Shown: in pieces, positions 50,455 to 58,020 of the stretch
Layout: the number at the start of each line of letters is the position of its first letter
How positions within the stretch are numbered: the first letter of the stretch is position 1
Origin: CAVQKZ01 sp963837325
Lineage (GTDB): Bacteria; Actinomycetota; Actinomycetes; Mycobacteriales; Jatrophihabitantaceae
Length of the DNA stretch: 64,000 nt
Reading direction: 5' to 3'
Assembly: GCA_963837325.1 (NCBI GenBank)
Contig: CAWIMV010000002.1
Span: forward strand, 806,001-870,000
Program-made: the position numbers and the translations under genes
The notes under the pieces: model-generated
Seen by the model: the letters and a program-made list of their open reading frames with translations, nothing else
Told to the model about the DNA's origin: nothing
Database searches by the model: none

Positions 50455-51622
50455 ATGACGATCACCGAGACGGCCGAACCACCCGTGCGGTCGGCCGCAC
50501 GCTCGGGCTGGGCCGCACTGCTGGTGGTCTGGCTGGTTTGGGGTTCGACCTATCTGGCGATCCGGGTGGGCGTGCGCACGATCCCGCCGTTCACGCTTGC
50601 GGCCCTGCGCTATCTCGCGGCCGGCGTGATCTTGTTGCCGATCGGCTGGCGGTCGGGCTCGCGCGCGGAGCGGGTGCGCGACCGGCCCGGGCGCAAGCAA
50701 TGGGCCGCGATGTTGCTGCTCGGCGCGATGCTCCCGGCCGCGGGCAATGGCGTCGTCTCCTGGGCCGAACTCAAGCTCCCCTCGGGCATCGCCGCCCTGC
50801 TCGTCGGCACCGTACCGCTGTGGATGGTGCTGGCCGACGGTCGTGTTCTCGCGGCGAATGCCGGGCCTGATGAAGTGGCTCGCCCTCGGCGTCGGACTGT
50901 CCGGGGTCGCGGTGCTCAGCGGCACCGGCAGCGGGGTCGTCCCGATCGCGGCCACCATCGCCGCGCTGCTCGCGTCGGTGAGCTGGGGTGTCGGCTCCGC
51001 GCTGCAGAGCCGGCTGCCGGTTCCCTCGCGACCGCTCCTGATGAGCGGCATGGAACTGTTCTGCGGCGGGCTGGTGCTCACCGTCATCGCGCTCACGCGC
51101 GGCGAGCTCACGTTCGCCGTCGACCAGGTAAGCGTCGAGTCGTGGTGGGCACTGGCCTACCTGATCGGACCCGGCACGCTGCTGGCGATGACCTGCTACG
51201 TATTCACGTTGGGACGGCTGCCGACGACCACGGTGTCGAGCTACGCCTTCGTGAACCCGGTCGTAGCCGTCGTCCTCGGAGTGCTGCTGCTGAACGAGCG
51301 GCTTACGCTGTTGCAGGTCGGCGGCGGCGCACTGGTCGTGCTCGCCGTGGCCGGCCTGCTCGTCAAACCCCGCCGCCCGGGGCGAGACGCTGCCCGGCTG
51401 AGCCTCAATGCCGATCGAGCGCCTGCTCGATCAGCGGCACTACTGACCCGTTTTCCAGCGCCTGCAGACTGCCGTTGTCGATCCCGGGCTGGCAATGGGC
51501 GTACACGCGCACGTGCACGGGCGCCCCGTCGGGGTATTGGAAGAGCAAGTCGTACGGTCGCTGTTCCCGAAGACCGCGACCCGGGCACGACGACGTCGAC
51601 ACCTGGGTCGGCAAACGGTTGA
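50455..51622 (+). pseudogene. EamA/DMT-superfamily transporter, frameshifted as sequenced
   Basis: A ten-helix drug/metabolite exporter split over two frames. The first (from ATG 50455) gives LLVVWLVWGSTYLAIRVGV through PLWMVLADG; the second, one base on, continues VFSRRMPGLMKWLALGVGLSG and runs through ATIAALLASVSWGVGSALQ to LLLNERLTLLQVGGGALVV. Removing one base near 50839-50846 joins them. The family-like part ends about 51380; beyond that the second frame runs antisense into the next gene until 51622. A TGA at 51399-51401 in the third frame lies exactly where the gene should stop, so a further slip is possible. The divergent GlxA-type regulator is its likely controller. Confidence 0.8.
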
Positions 51623-51872
51623 GGGCCTGGGCGAGTTGGCCTACTGCCTCGCTGCTCGTAATGGTGCGGTAGCCGGCGCGCGGGGAAGAGCCCAACGCGA
51701 CGCAGATCTGAACCGAGCTAGCCCCGGCCGGCACCATCGCCGATTCCTGGCCGAGTCTGCCCGTCGGCTTGTCGCACGGACCGGCATCGCTCACCGTGTC
51801 CCGTTGCGGCGGATCGGCCACCCAGGCCCCGGCCACATACGCCGCCGCCGCCCACGGCCGCAGGTTGACCAT
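51405..51872 (-). CDS. Conserved actinobacterial exported-type domain, N-terminus lost
   Basis: A 155-aa frame whose C-terminal 110 residues look like a real domain: VPAGASSVQICVALG, EAVGQLAQALNRLP, YDLLFQYPDGAPVHVRVYAHCQPGIDNGSLQ and VVPLIEQAL. I recall such domains in exported proteins encoded behind SigE-type sigma genes. The N-terminus has no signal peptide, just AAAAYVAGAWVADPPQ, and no ribosome site precedes ATG 51872. Upstream lies a fragment resembling a sigma factor start, so this may be what remains after a deletion. Convergent with the EamA gene. Confidence 0.5.
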   Translation of the reverse strand: MVNLRPWAAAAYVAGAWVADPPQRDTVSDAGPCDKPTGRLGQESAMVPAGASSVQICVALGSSPRAGYRTITSSEAVGQLAQALNRLPTQVSTSSCPGRGLREQRPYDLLFQYPDGAPVHVRVYAHCQPGIDNGSLQALENGSVVPLIEQALDRH

Positions 51873-51910
51873 GGTGGTGAACGGCCCGTTCGACGCATGA
51901 GTGGGAGGGA

Positions 51911-51991
51911 TTGGGTCAGCTGGTAGGCCAGGCGCAGCAAGCGATCACCGGCTGAGTTCATCAGGTCGGCGAGCGTCTGATCCGGGTCCAT
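51911..51991 (-). pseudogene. N-terminal fragment of a SigE-family sigma factor (remnant)
   Basis: ATG 51991 follows a very strong GAGGAGG ribosome site and encodes MDPDQTLADLMNSAGDRLL followed by RLAYQLTQ, like the first helices of ECF/SigE-family sigma factors. After about 27 codons the similarity stops and the frame continues as unlikely sequence to 51791, overlapping the next gene in another frame. The simplest reading is a deletion that removed most of a sigma gene and the start of its downstream partner. The match is short, so this is tentative. Confidence 0.35.
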
Positions 51992-52073
51992 TGACCCTCC
52001 TCACCATCTAGATGCGCTCAGCCGCTCGAACCGTTGCAATCGCGCTTCAACGGCCCCGACTACGCTCACGAGC

Positions 52074-53241
52074 ATGACGCGTGCCATCGCCGATCTGCTC
52101 GACCACGCCGCTGCCGGTGACCGCATCACGCCCGACGAGGCGTTGCGGCTCTACACCGATGCTCCGTTGCACGCGCTGGGGCAGGCGGCTGACACGGTGC
52201 GCCGCCGCCGTTATCCCGACAACATCGCCACCTACATCATCGACCGCAACATCAACTACACCAACGTTTGCGTGACCGCGTGCAAGTTCTGCGCGTTCTA
52301 CCGCGCGCCCGGGCACGCCGAAGGCTGGACGCACGAACTCGACGAGATCCTGCGCCGCTGCGGCGAGGCGGTCGACCTCGGCGCCACGCAGATCATGCTG
52401 CAGGGCGGCCACTCACCGGATCTCGGCATCGAGTGGTACGAGACCACGTTCGCCGCGATCAAGAGCCAGCTACCCGCAGCTCGTCCTGCACTCGCTCGGC
52501 GCGTCCGAGGTCGTGCACATCAGCCGGACGTCGCAGCTGCCGTTCGCCGAGGTGATCGCCCGGCTCAAGGCGGCCGGGCTGGACTCATTCGCCGGAGCCG
52601 GGGCCGAGATCCTGGTCAAGCGTCCGCGCACCGCCATCGCCCCGTTGAAGGAGTCCGGCGAGACCTGGCTCGAGGTGATGGAGACCGCGCACGGCCTCGG
52701 GATGGAGTCGACGGCCACGTTCATGATGGGCACCGGCGAGACCAACGCCGAACGCATCGAACACCTGCGGATGATCCGCGACGTGCAGGACCGCACCGGC
52801 GGCTTCCGGTCGTTCATCCCGTGGACCTACCAGGCCGAGAACAATCACCTGAAGGGCCGCACCCAGGCGACGTCACTGGAGTACCTGCGCATGATTTCGG
52901 TGGCGCGCCTGTTCTTCGACAACATCGCCCACCTGCAGGGTTCGTGGCTGACCACCGGCAAGGACATCGGCCAGCTCACCCTGCACTACGGCGCCGACGA
53001 CCTCGGCTCGGTCATGCTCGAGGAGAACGTCGTGTCATCGGCCGGAGCCCGGCACCGGTCCAACCGCACCGAACTGATCGAGTTGATCCGCGGCGCCGGC
53101 CGCATCCCCGCGCAGCGCGACACCCTGTACCGGCACATCACCGTGCACGACGACCCGGCCAACGACCCCGTCGACGAACGGGTCCACTCCCACTTCGCCT
53201 CGACCGCCCTCAAGCTCGTCCCGGTCGCGGCCGCCTCCTAG
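52074..53241 (+). pseudogene. mqnC: Cyclic dehypoxanthinyl futalosine synthase MqnC, frameshifted as sequenced
   Basis: A radical SAM enzyme split over two frames. The first frame (ATG 52074 to about 52469) has the cluster cysteines C66, C70 and C73 in NVCVTACKFCAFYRAPGH and QIMLQGGHSPDLGIEWYE; the second continues YPQLVLHSLGASEVVHISRT, GLDSFAGAGAEIL and GTGETNAERIEHL to 53241. Dropping one base, for example c52470, gives a 388-aa protein of normal MqnC length. MqnC cyclises dehypoxanthine futalosine in menaquinone synthesis, so with mqnA, mqnE, mqnL, mqnP and mqnM nearby it should be needed; that favours a consensus error over a dead gene. Confidence 0.87.
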
Positions 53242-53299
53242 CCGCGCGGCCGGCCGTGCGTGCGCGGGACGTTGCCCGGCCGGCCGATAGTGTCGGGCT

Positions 53300-54190
53300 G
53301 TGTCGCTGGCCGTCGCGGTCCCGTTCGGGGTCGCTGCGGCGATCGCGTACGGTGCCGCCACCGCGGTGCAGCATCAGGCCGCCCACACCGGCACCGGCAC
53401 CGCGGATCCGGCCGGCTTGCTACGACTGCTGCGTGACCCGCGCTGGCTACTGTCGATCGGCGGGGACGCGGTGGGGCTGGTGTGCCAAGTCCTGGCGCTG
53501 GCCACCGGTCCGGTCGTGCTCATCCAGCCGTTGCTTGTGCTGACCTTGCCGGTGTCGCTGTTCGTCGGCTACCTGCTCGGCGGGCCGAGCCCGCGGCGGT
53601 GGGACTACCTGGCCTGCCTCGGGATTGTGGGCGGACTGGCCGCCTTCTTCGCGATCCTCGGTACGCCTGGGGCCGGCCGCGACCCGCATCCCCGCGCGAT
53701 CCTGACAACGGTCGTTATCGCGTTGCTCGGCGGCGCTGGGTTGTGCGCCCTGATCGCCCGGCACGGCGCGACGCTTCGGGCCGGGGTGTACGGCGGGGTG
53801 GCCGGCGCCTGGTTCGGGACGGTGGCCGTGCTGATGAATGCCGCGGCCACGCAGTTCAAGCAGCACGGCTTCACCGGCCTGGTCACCCATCAAGCCGGCC
53901 TCGCGCCGTTGCTGGGCGCGGTGGTGGTGGGTGTGCTGGGCATGGGCCTCACCCAGGTCTCGTTCCAGGTCGGGGCGTTGGCCGCGAGCTTCCCGGCCAA
54001 CAAGTCGACCGACCCGGTGGCTGCCGTGGTCCTCGGCGCCGTGCTCCTGCACGAACGCGTCCCGGCCGGCCCGCTCCACGTGCTCGGATATCTGGCCTGC
54101 CTGGCCGCGGTCGTCGCGGGGGCGATCCGACTCGCCGCGCCGACGCAGACCCTAACGGCGCGCCCCGTCGACGCGCGCGAGCGACCGTAA
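53300..54190 (+). CDS. DMT/EamA-like membrane protein (NIPA-type family)
   Basis: A 296-aa membrane protein with about nine helices. GVAAAIAYGAATAVQHQAA at the start and ALATGPVVLIQPLLVLTLPVSLFVG mark the actinobacterial DMT-family proteins related to NIPA magnesium transporters; a second half repeats the pattern with SFQVGALAASFPANKSTDPVAAVVLGAVLLHE. Transport role and substrate are unproven. GTG 53300 follows mqnC by about 60 nt on the same strand, and ubiE follows by 27 nt, so it lies inside the menaquinone gene run. Confidence 0.82.
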   Translation: MSLAVAVPFGVAAAIAYGAATAVQHQAAHTGTGTADPAGLLRLLRDPRWLLSIGGDAVGLVCQVLALATGPVVLIQPLLVLTLPVSLFVGYLLGGPSPRRWDYLACLGIVGGLAAFFAILGTPGAGRDPHPRAILTTVVIALLGGAGLCALIARHGATLRAGVYGGVAGAWFGTVAVLMNAAATQFKQHGFTGLVTHQAGLAPLLGAVVVGVLGMGLTQVSFQVGALAASFPANKSTDPVAAVVLGAVLLHERVPAGPLHVLGYLACLAAVVAGAIRLAAPTQTLTARPVDARERP

Positions 54191-54217
54191 CCGGGTCGTC
54201 GGGCACAATGGCGGCTG

Positions 54218-54934
54218 ATGAAGATCCAGCGGCCGGCGTCCAGAGCAACGCTGGACAAGAAGCCGCGCGATGTGGCCGCCATGTTCGACGGCGTGGCCCA
54301 GCGCTACGACCTCACCAACACCGTCCTGTCGTTGGGCCAGGACCATCGCTGGCGTCGGCGCACGCGCCAGTGCCTGGAACTGCAGCCGGGGCAGCGGGTG
54401 CTAGACCTCGCCGCGGGCACCGGGGTCTCGACGGCCGAACTGCGCCGCGCCGGCGTCCTAGCCGTGGCCTGCGACTTCTCGCTGGGCATGCTGCGTGCTG
54501 GTCGGGCGAACCGCCGCCGCAGCCGGGTGCCGTTCGTGGCCGGCGACGCGCTGCACCTGCCGTTTCGCGCCGCGGTGTTCGACGCGGCGACGATCTCATT
54601 CGGCCTGCGCAACGTGTCCGACGCGCCCGCCGCCCTGGCCGAGGTGGCGCGGGTGGTGCGGCCCGGCGGCCGCCTGGTCGTGTGCGAATTCAGCCGGCCG
54701 CCGTGGGCGCCGGTTCGCTACGTCTATCTCAACTACCTGATGCGGGCGCTGCCGTGGATCGCCCGCCGGGTGGCGTCCAACCCCGATGCCTACGTGTATC
54801 TGGCCGAATCGATCCGGGCCTGGCCGGCGCAGCCCGAACTGGCCCGAATGCTGGCCGCCGCGGGATGGACGGACGTGCGCTACCGCAATCTCAGCGGCGG
54901 TATCGTCGCGCTGCACGTCGCCGAGCGCTCCTGA
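54218..54934 (+). CDS. menG: Demethylmenaquinone methyltransferase
   Basis: A 238-aa SAM-dependent methyltransferase of the UbiE/MenG family, making the last step, demethylmenaquinone to menaquinone. VAAMFDGVAQRYDLTNTVLSLGQDHRWRR is the family N-terminus, VLDLAAGTGVSTAEL the SAM loop, FDAATISFGLRNVSD and RVVRPGGRLVVCEFSRP the later motifs. The DNA-encoded order mqnC, DMT protein, menG suggests one transcript. Confidence 0.93.
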   Translation: MKIQRPASRATLDKKPRDVAAMFDGVAQRYDLTNTVLSLGQDHRWRRRTRQCLELQPGQRVLDLAAGTGVSTAELRRAGVLAVACDFSLGMLRAGRANRRRSRVPFVAGDALHLPFRAAVFDAATISFGLRNVSDAPAALAEVARVVRPGGRLVVCEFSRPPWAPVRYVYLNYLMRALPWIARRVASNPDAYVYLAESIRAWPAQPELARMLAAAGWTDVRYRNLSGGIVALHVAERS

Positions 54935-55021
54935 GGTTACGGCTCCGGTTCGATGGGGTACCGGCACCGTGCGATACAACTCCCGCGGCTGGGATGCCGC
55001 ATGACGGATGGGCGGTGAACG

Positions 55022-55252
55022 ATGAGCATCAGCGATGACGACATCACCACGGGCAGTGGTGACAGTGGCGCCGATGGCGGTGCCGGTGACAGTGGCGCCG
55101 ATGGCGGTGCCGGTGACAGTGGCGCCGATGGCGGTGCCGGTGACGCTGGCGCCGATGGCGGTGCCGGCAGCGGCGGCGATGGTGCCGCTGGTGACGGTGG
55201 CGCCGATGGCGGTGCCGGTGACGCTGGCGCCGATGGCGGCGCAGCCAGCTAG
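55022..55252 (+). CDS. Short acidic Gly/Asp/Ala repeat peptide, candidate precursor for the next gene's enzyme
   Basis: A 76-aa peptide: a 12-residue lead MSISDDDITTGS followed by nine-residue repeats GDSGADGGA (three identical, then GDAGADGGA, a shorter GSGGDGAA, GDGGADGGA, GDAGADGGA) and a final AS. It has no signal or membrane segment. It ends 3 nt before the JmjC/cupin gene and is surely cotranscribed with it. A leader plus repeated short cores beside a tailoring-type oxygenase is the layout of modified-peptide systems. A caveat is that the +1 frame (55035-55259) is also open and has the more usual G/C-rich third codon positions; I prefer this frame for its leader-like start and because I recall similar MSISDDDI proteins in actinobacteria. 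Confidence 0.55.
   Translation: MSISDDDITTGSGDSGADGGAGDSGADGGAGDSGADGGAGDAGADGGAGSGGDGAAGDGGADGGAGDAGADGGAAS
55058..55243. repeat. 27-bp tandem repeat within the repeat-peptide gene
   Basis: Units of 27 bp, GGTGACAGTGGCGCCGATGG plus CGGTGCC, run from 55058 to 55243: three near-identical copies, then a copy with GCT for AGT, a divergent 24-bp unit (55166-55189), and two more. Being a multiple of three the array can grow or shrink without breaking the frame. The units touch with no spacers, so this is not a CRISPR. Confidence 0.85.
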
Positions 55253-55255
55253 AAC

Positions 55256-56479
55256 GTGACTCGACCGACAGCCGCAGGCGACTCGGCGCTACGCCGCTGC
55301 GTCGCCTGCGGCTTCGAGGCGTTCGCCGCCCAGCACTGGGGGCGAGCGCCTCTGCTCACGCCGGCGGCCGAACTCACGGGCGGCTTCGACGACCTGTTCA
55401 GTGCCGCGGCCGTCGACGAACTCGTCTCCCGGCGTGGACTGCGCACGCCGTTCCTGCGCATGGCCAAGGACGGCACCGTACTGCCGGTCGCGAACTTCAC
55501 CCGCGGTGGCGGGGCCGGCGCCGGCATCGGTGACCAGGTCGCTGACGACCGCGTGCTTGCCGCGATGGCCGACGGCGCGACTCTCGTGCTGCAAGCGCTG
55601 CACCGCACCTGGCCGCCGCTCGTGGAACTCGGCTCCCGGCTCTCCGAAGAGCTCGGCCACCCGACGCAGATCAACGCCTACATCACCCCGCCCGAGAACC
55701 AGGGCTTTGCGCCGCACTACGACGTCCACGACGTGTTCGTGCTGCAGGTCACCGGCCGAAAGCAGTGGACCATCCACGAGCCCGTCGTGCGCGACCCGCT
55801 CGGCAACCAGCCGTGGGAGGACCACCGGGATGAGGTCGCCGCCCGCGCTGCCGAAGACCCGGTGATCGATACCGTTCTCGAGCCCGGCGCCGCGCTGTAT
55901 CTGCCGCGCGGCACCATTCACGCTGCGAAGGCGCAGGGCGAGACGTCGATCCACCTGACGATCGGCGTGCATCCGGTGACCCGCTACCAGTTGGTGCGGC
56001 AACTGCTCGAGGCCGCTCAGCAGGATCCGGAACTGCGGGCGTCGCTGCCCGTCGGTGATCTCACCGACCCAGCCGTGCTGGCTCCACACCTGGCCGACAC
56101 CGTTGCCCGCCTGCACGAGCACATCAACGCCGCGGACGTCGACGACATGGGCCGGCGGATCGGCGGGTTCCTTCGGCGCGAGACCCGACCCGAACCGCTG
56201 GCGCCGCTGGCTCAAGTGGCGGTGGCGCAACGGCTCGAGGCCGGCACCAGACTGCGGTTGCGTGCGGGGCTCCGGCTGCGGGTCGAAGGCGGCGCCGCAA
56301 CCGTCCGGCTGATCCTGCTCGACCGCTCGGTCGAACTCCCGGCCGTCGCCGAGGCGGCCGTCAAGACCATCGTCAGCGGCACGCCGTTCACGCCGGACGA
56401 GTTGCCGGACCTCGACGCCGCCGAACAGCTGACCGTGGCTCGGCGTCTCCTGCGCGAGGGGATCCTCGTACCGGCCTGA
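55256..56479 (+). CDS. JmjC/cupin_4-family 2-oxoglutarate-dependent oxygenase
   Basis: A 407-aa protein with a cupin_4 (JmjC-like) domain at about residues 85-250. The iron triad is H154 and D156 in FAPHYDVHDVFVLQ and H222 in LPRGTIHAA; Lys169 in GRKQW is placed to bind 2-oxoglutarate. The C-terminal 150 residues form a helical dimerisation region and a winged-helix-like part, as in ROX-type oxygenases that hydroxylate proteins. The GTG lies 3 nt after the repeat peptide, so the two are coupled; the peptide is an obvious candidate substrate. Ribosomal proteins, the known targets of bacterial ROX enzymes, are the alternative. Confidence 0.85.
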   Translation: MTRPTAAGDSALRRCVACGFEAFAAQHWGRAPLLTPAAELTGGFDDLFSAAAVDELVSRRGLRTPFLRMAKDGTVLPVANFTRGGGAGAGIGDQVADDRVLAAMADGATLVLQALHRTWPPLVELGSRLSEELGHPTQINAYITPPENQGFAPHYDVHDVFVLQVTGRKQWTIHEPVVRDPLGNQPWEDHRDEVAARAAEDPVIDTVLEPGAALYLPRGTIHAAKAQGETSIHLTIGVHPVTRYQLVRQLLEAAQQDPELRASLPVGDLTDPAVLAPHLADTVARLHEHINAADVDDMGRRIGGFLRRETRPEPLAPLAQVAVAQRLEAGTRLRLRAGLRLRVEGGAATVRLILLDRSVELPAVAEAAVKTIVSGTPFTPDELPDLDAAEQLTVARRLLREGILVPA

Positions 56480-56524
56480 GCGGGCCGCCGTCGCCGTACC
56501 GACGGGGCGTGGCAGTGTGGAGCG

Positions 56525-57424
56525 GTGACCCGGCCGCACCCCCGTGAGACACTCGCGCGGTGCGCGTTGCGGGCCCAGTTGCGCGGCGACCCGGCGATCG
56601 GCACGGCCTTTCCGGCGAGCCGCCTGCTGCTGATCGAGCAGCCGGGACCATGGGGGCCGGACGGCCTGCTCGAGTCGCACTTCGACACCGCCACGGCCCG
56701 GCTGTTGCTGCGGCGGACCTCGGCCGAAAGAATCCGGGTGCAGGTCATCCGCCGGCCCGGCCGCACGCCGGAAGGCGCCCAGCGCAGGTGGGCCCTCGTC
56801 GACACCCGCGACGGGCGCGAGTCGTTGCGCTGGGGCGACTTCGACGGCGACGCCGAGCTTCTCGACCTGCCGCTGGACGGCTCGACGGGCACGTCGGATC
56901 CGTCGCCGCTCTACCTGGTTTGCGCGCACAGCAAGCACGACACCTGTTGCGCCCTGCGGGGCCGGCCAGTGGCCGCCGCGATCGCCGACGTGCGCCCCGG
57001 GCGCGTCTGGGAGTGCAGCCACCTCGGTGGTGATCGGTTTGCGGCCAACGTGCTCGTGCTCCCCGCCGGGCTGCTGTACGGACGGGTGCTGCCGTTTGCC
57101 GCGCCGGAGTTCGTGGCCGCCGCCGAAGCCGACGAGGTGGTCGGCGCGCTGCTGCGGGGACGCATCGGCCTGCCCCCGGTGGCGCAGGCCGCGCTCGCCT
57201 TCGCCTACGAACACCTCGCGCTGCGCCGCCGCGACGCGTTGCAGGTCGAACAGGTTTGGCCGCCCGCCGAAGGGTTCGCAGTGGTGCGCATCCGCGGGCC
57301 GCACGGACTTCTCGACGTCACCGTGCGCATTGCCGAGGTGGCGGCCGACGGGCTCACCTGCGCCAACCCCAGGCCGAACCGGTACCTCAGCTATCGGCCG
57401 GTGGGCGTCGTCCCGGTCGAGTGA
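56525..57424 (+). CDS. Sucrase/ferredoxin-like (thioredoxin-fold [2Fe-2S]) protein
   Basis: A 299-aa protein of the sucrase/ferredoxin-like family, in which a thioredoxin-fold domain carries cysteines in LYLVCAHSKHDTCCALRG and VWECSHLGGDRFAANVL. These form the family core and probably bind a 2Fe-2S cluster. The N-terminal 100 residues and the C-terminal 80 are less conserved. It starts 46 nt after the JmjC gene on the same strand and could supply electrons to that oxygenase, which is inference from position. Start GTG 56525. Confidence 0.82.
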   Translation: MTRPHPRETLARCALRAQLRGDPAIGTAFPASRLLLIEQPGPWGPDGLLESHFDTATARLLLRRTSAERIRVQVIRRPGRTPEGAQRRWALVDTRDGRESLRWGDFDGDAELLDLPLDGSTGTSDPSPLYLVCAHSKHDTCCALRGRPVAAAIADVRPGRVWECSHLGGDRFAANVLVLPAGLLYGRVLPFAAPEFVAAAEADEVVGALLRGRIGLPPVAQAALAFAYEHLALRRRDALQVEQVWPPAEGFAVVRIRGPHGLLDVTVRIAEVAADGLTCANPRPNRYLSYRPVGVVPVE

Positions 57425-57437
57425 CGGTCGTGCAAGC

Positions 57438-57947
57438 TCAGCCCTGGGGACGGTGCGGACCGTCGACCCGGCGTTGGCGCGAGGCCACGATCTCCAGTTC
57501 GGCCTCGACCCGCCCCACCCACGATGCGCCTTCGACGCTCTTGCCCGGCTCGAGTTCCTTGTAGACCTCGAAGAAGTGCTTGATCTCCAGGCGGTCGAAT
57601 TCGGGGACGTGGTGGATGTCGCGCAGGTGCTCCAGCCTCGGGTCGTGGGCAGGAACGCACAGCACCTTGTCGTCGCCGCCCTTCTCGTCGGTCATCCGGA
57701 ACATTCCGATCGCCCGGCAGCGCACGAGCACGCCGGGAAACAGCGGGTCGCCCTGGATGATCACTAGCGCGTCGAGTGGATCGCCGTCCTCGCCCAACGT
57801 TCCTTCGATGTAGCCGTAGTCCGCGGGGTATTGCGTCGACGTGAACAGCGTGCGGTCCAGGCGCATGCGCCCGGTCTCGTGGTCGACCTCGTACTTGTTC
57901 CGGCTGCCCTTGGGAATCTCGATCAGCACGTCGAACTCCACGGTCAT
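57438..57947 (-). CDS. ppa: Inorganic pyrophosphatase
   Basis: A 169-aa family I pyrophosphatase. FDVLIEIPKGSRNKYEVDHETG, LDRTLFTSTQYPADYGYIEGTLGEDGDPLDAL (with the metal-binding aspartates in DGDPLD) and FFEVYKELEPGK are diagnostic. ATG 57947 follows GAGGGAGCAG; the frame upstream to 58019 is not needed. It drives biosynthesis by hydrolysing PPi. The order ppa, dacB, zinc protease, tilS, hpt, ftsH follows M. tuberculosis Rv3628-Rv3610c as I remember it. Confidence 0.95.
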   Translation of the reverse strand: MTVEFDVLIEIPKGSRNKYEVDHETGRMRLDRTLFTSTQYPADYGYIEGTLGEDGDPLDALVIIQGDPLFPGVLVRCRAIGMFRMTDEKGGDDKVLCVPAHDPRLEHLRDIHHVPEFDRLEIKHFFEVYKELEPGKSVEGASWVGRVEAELEIVASRQRRVDGPHRPQG

Positions 57948-58020
57948 CTGCTCCCTCGGGTCTCGAGCGGCGCCTCGGAGCGCACCGTAGGCCGGATCTC
58001 GTTCGTTAGTGTGACTCATC

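Noticed and set aside
55058..55243. CRISPR-like array
   Set aside because: Repeats are contiguous 27-bp units with no spacers, inside an open reading frame.
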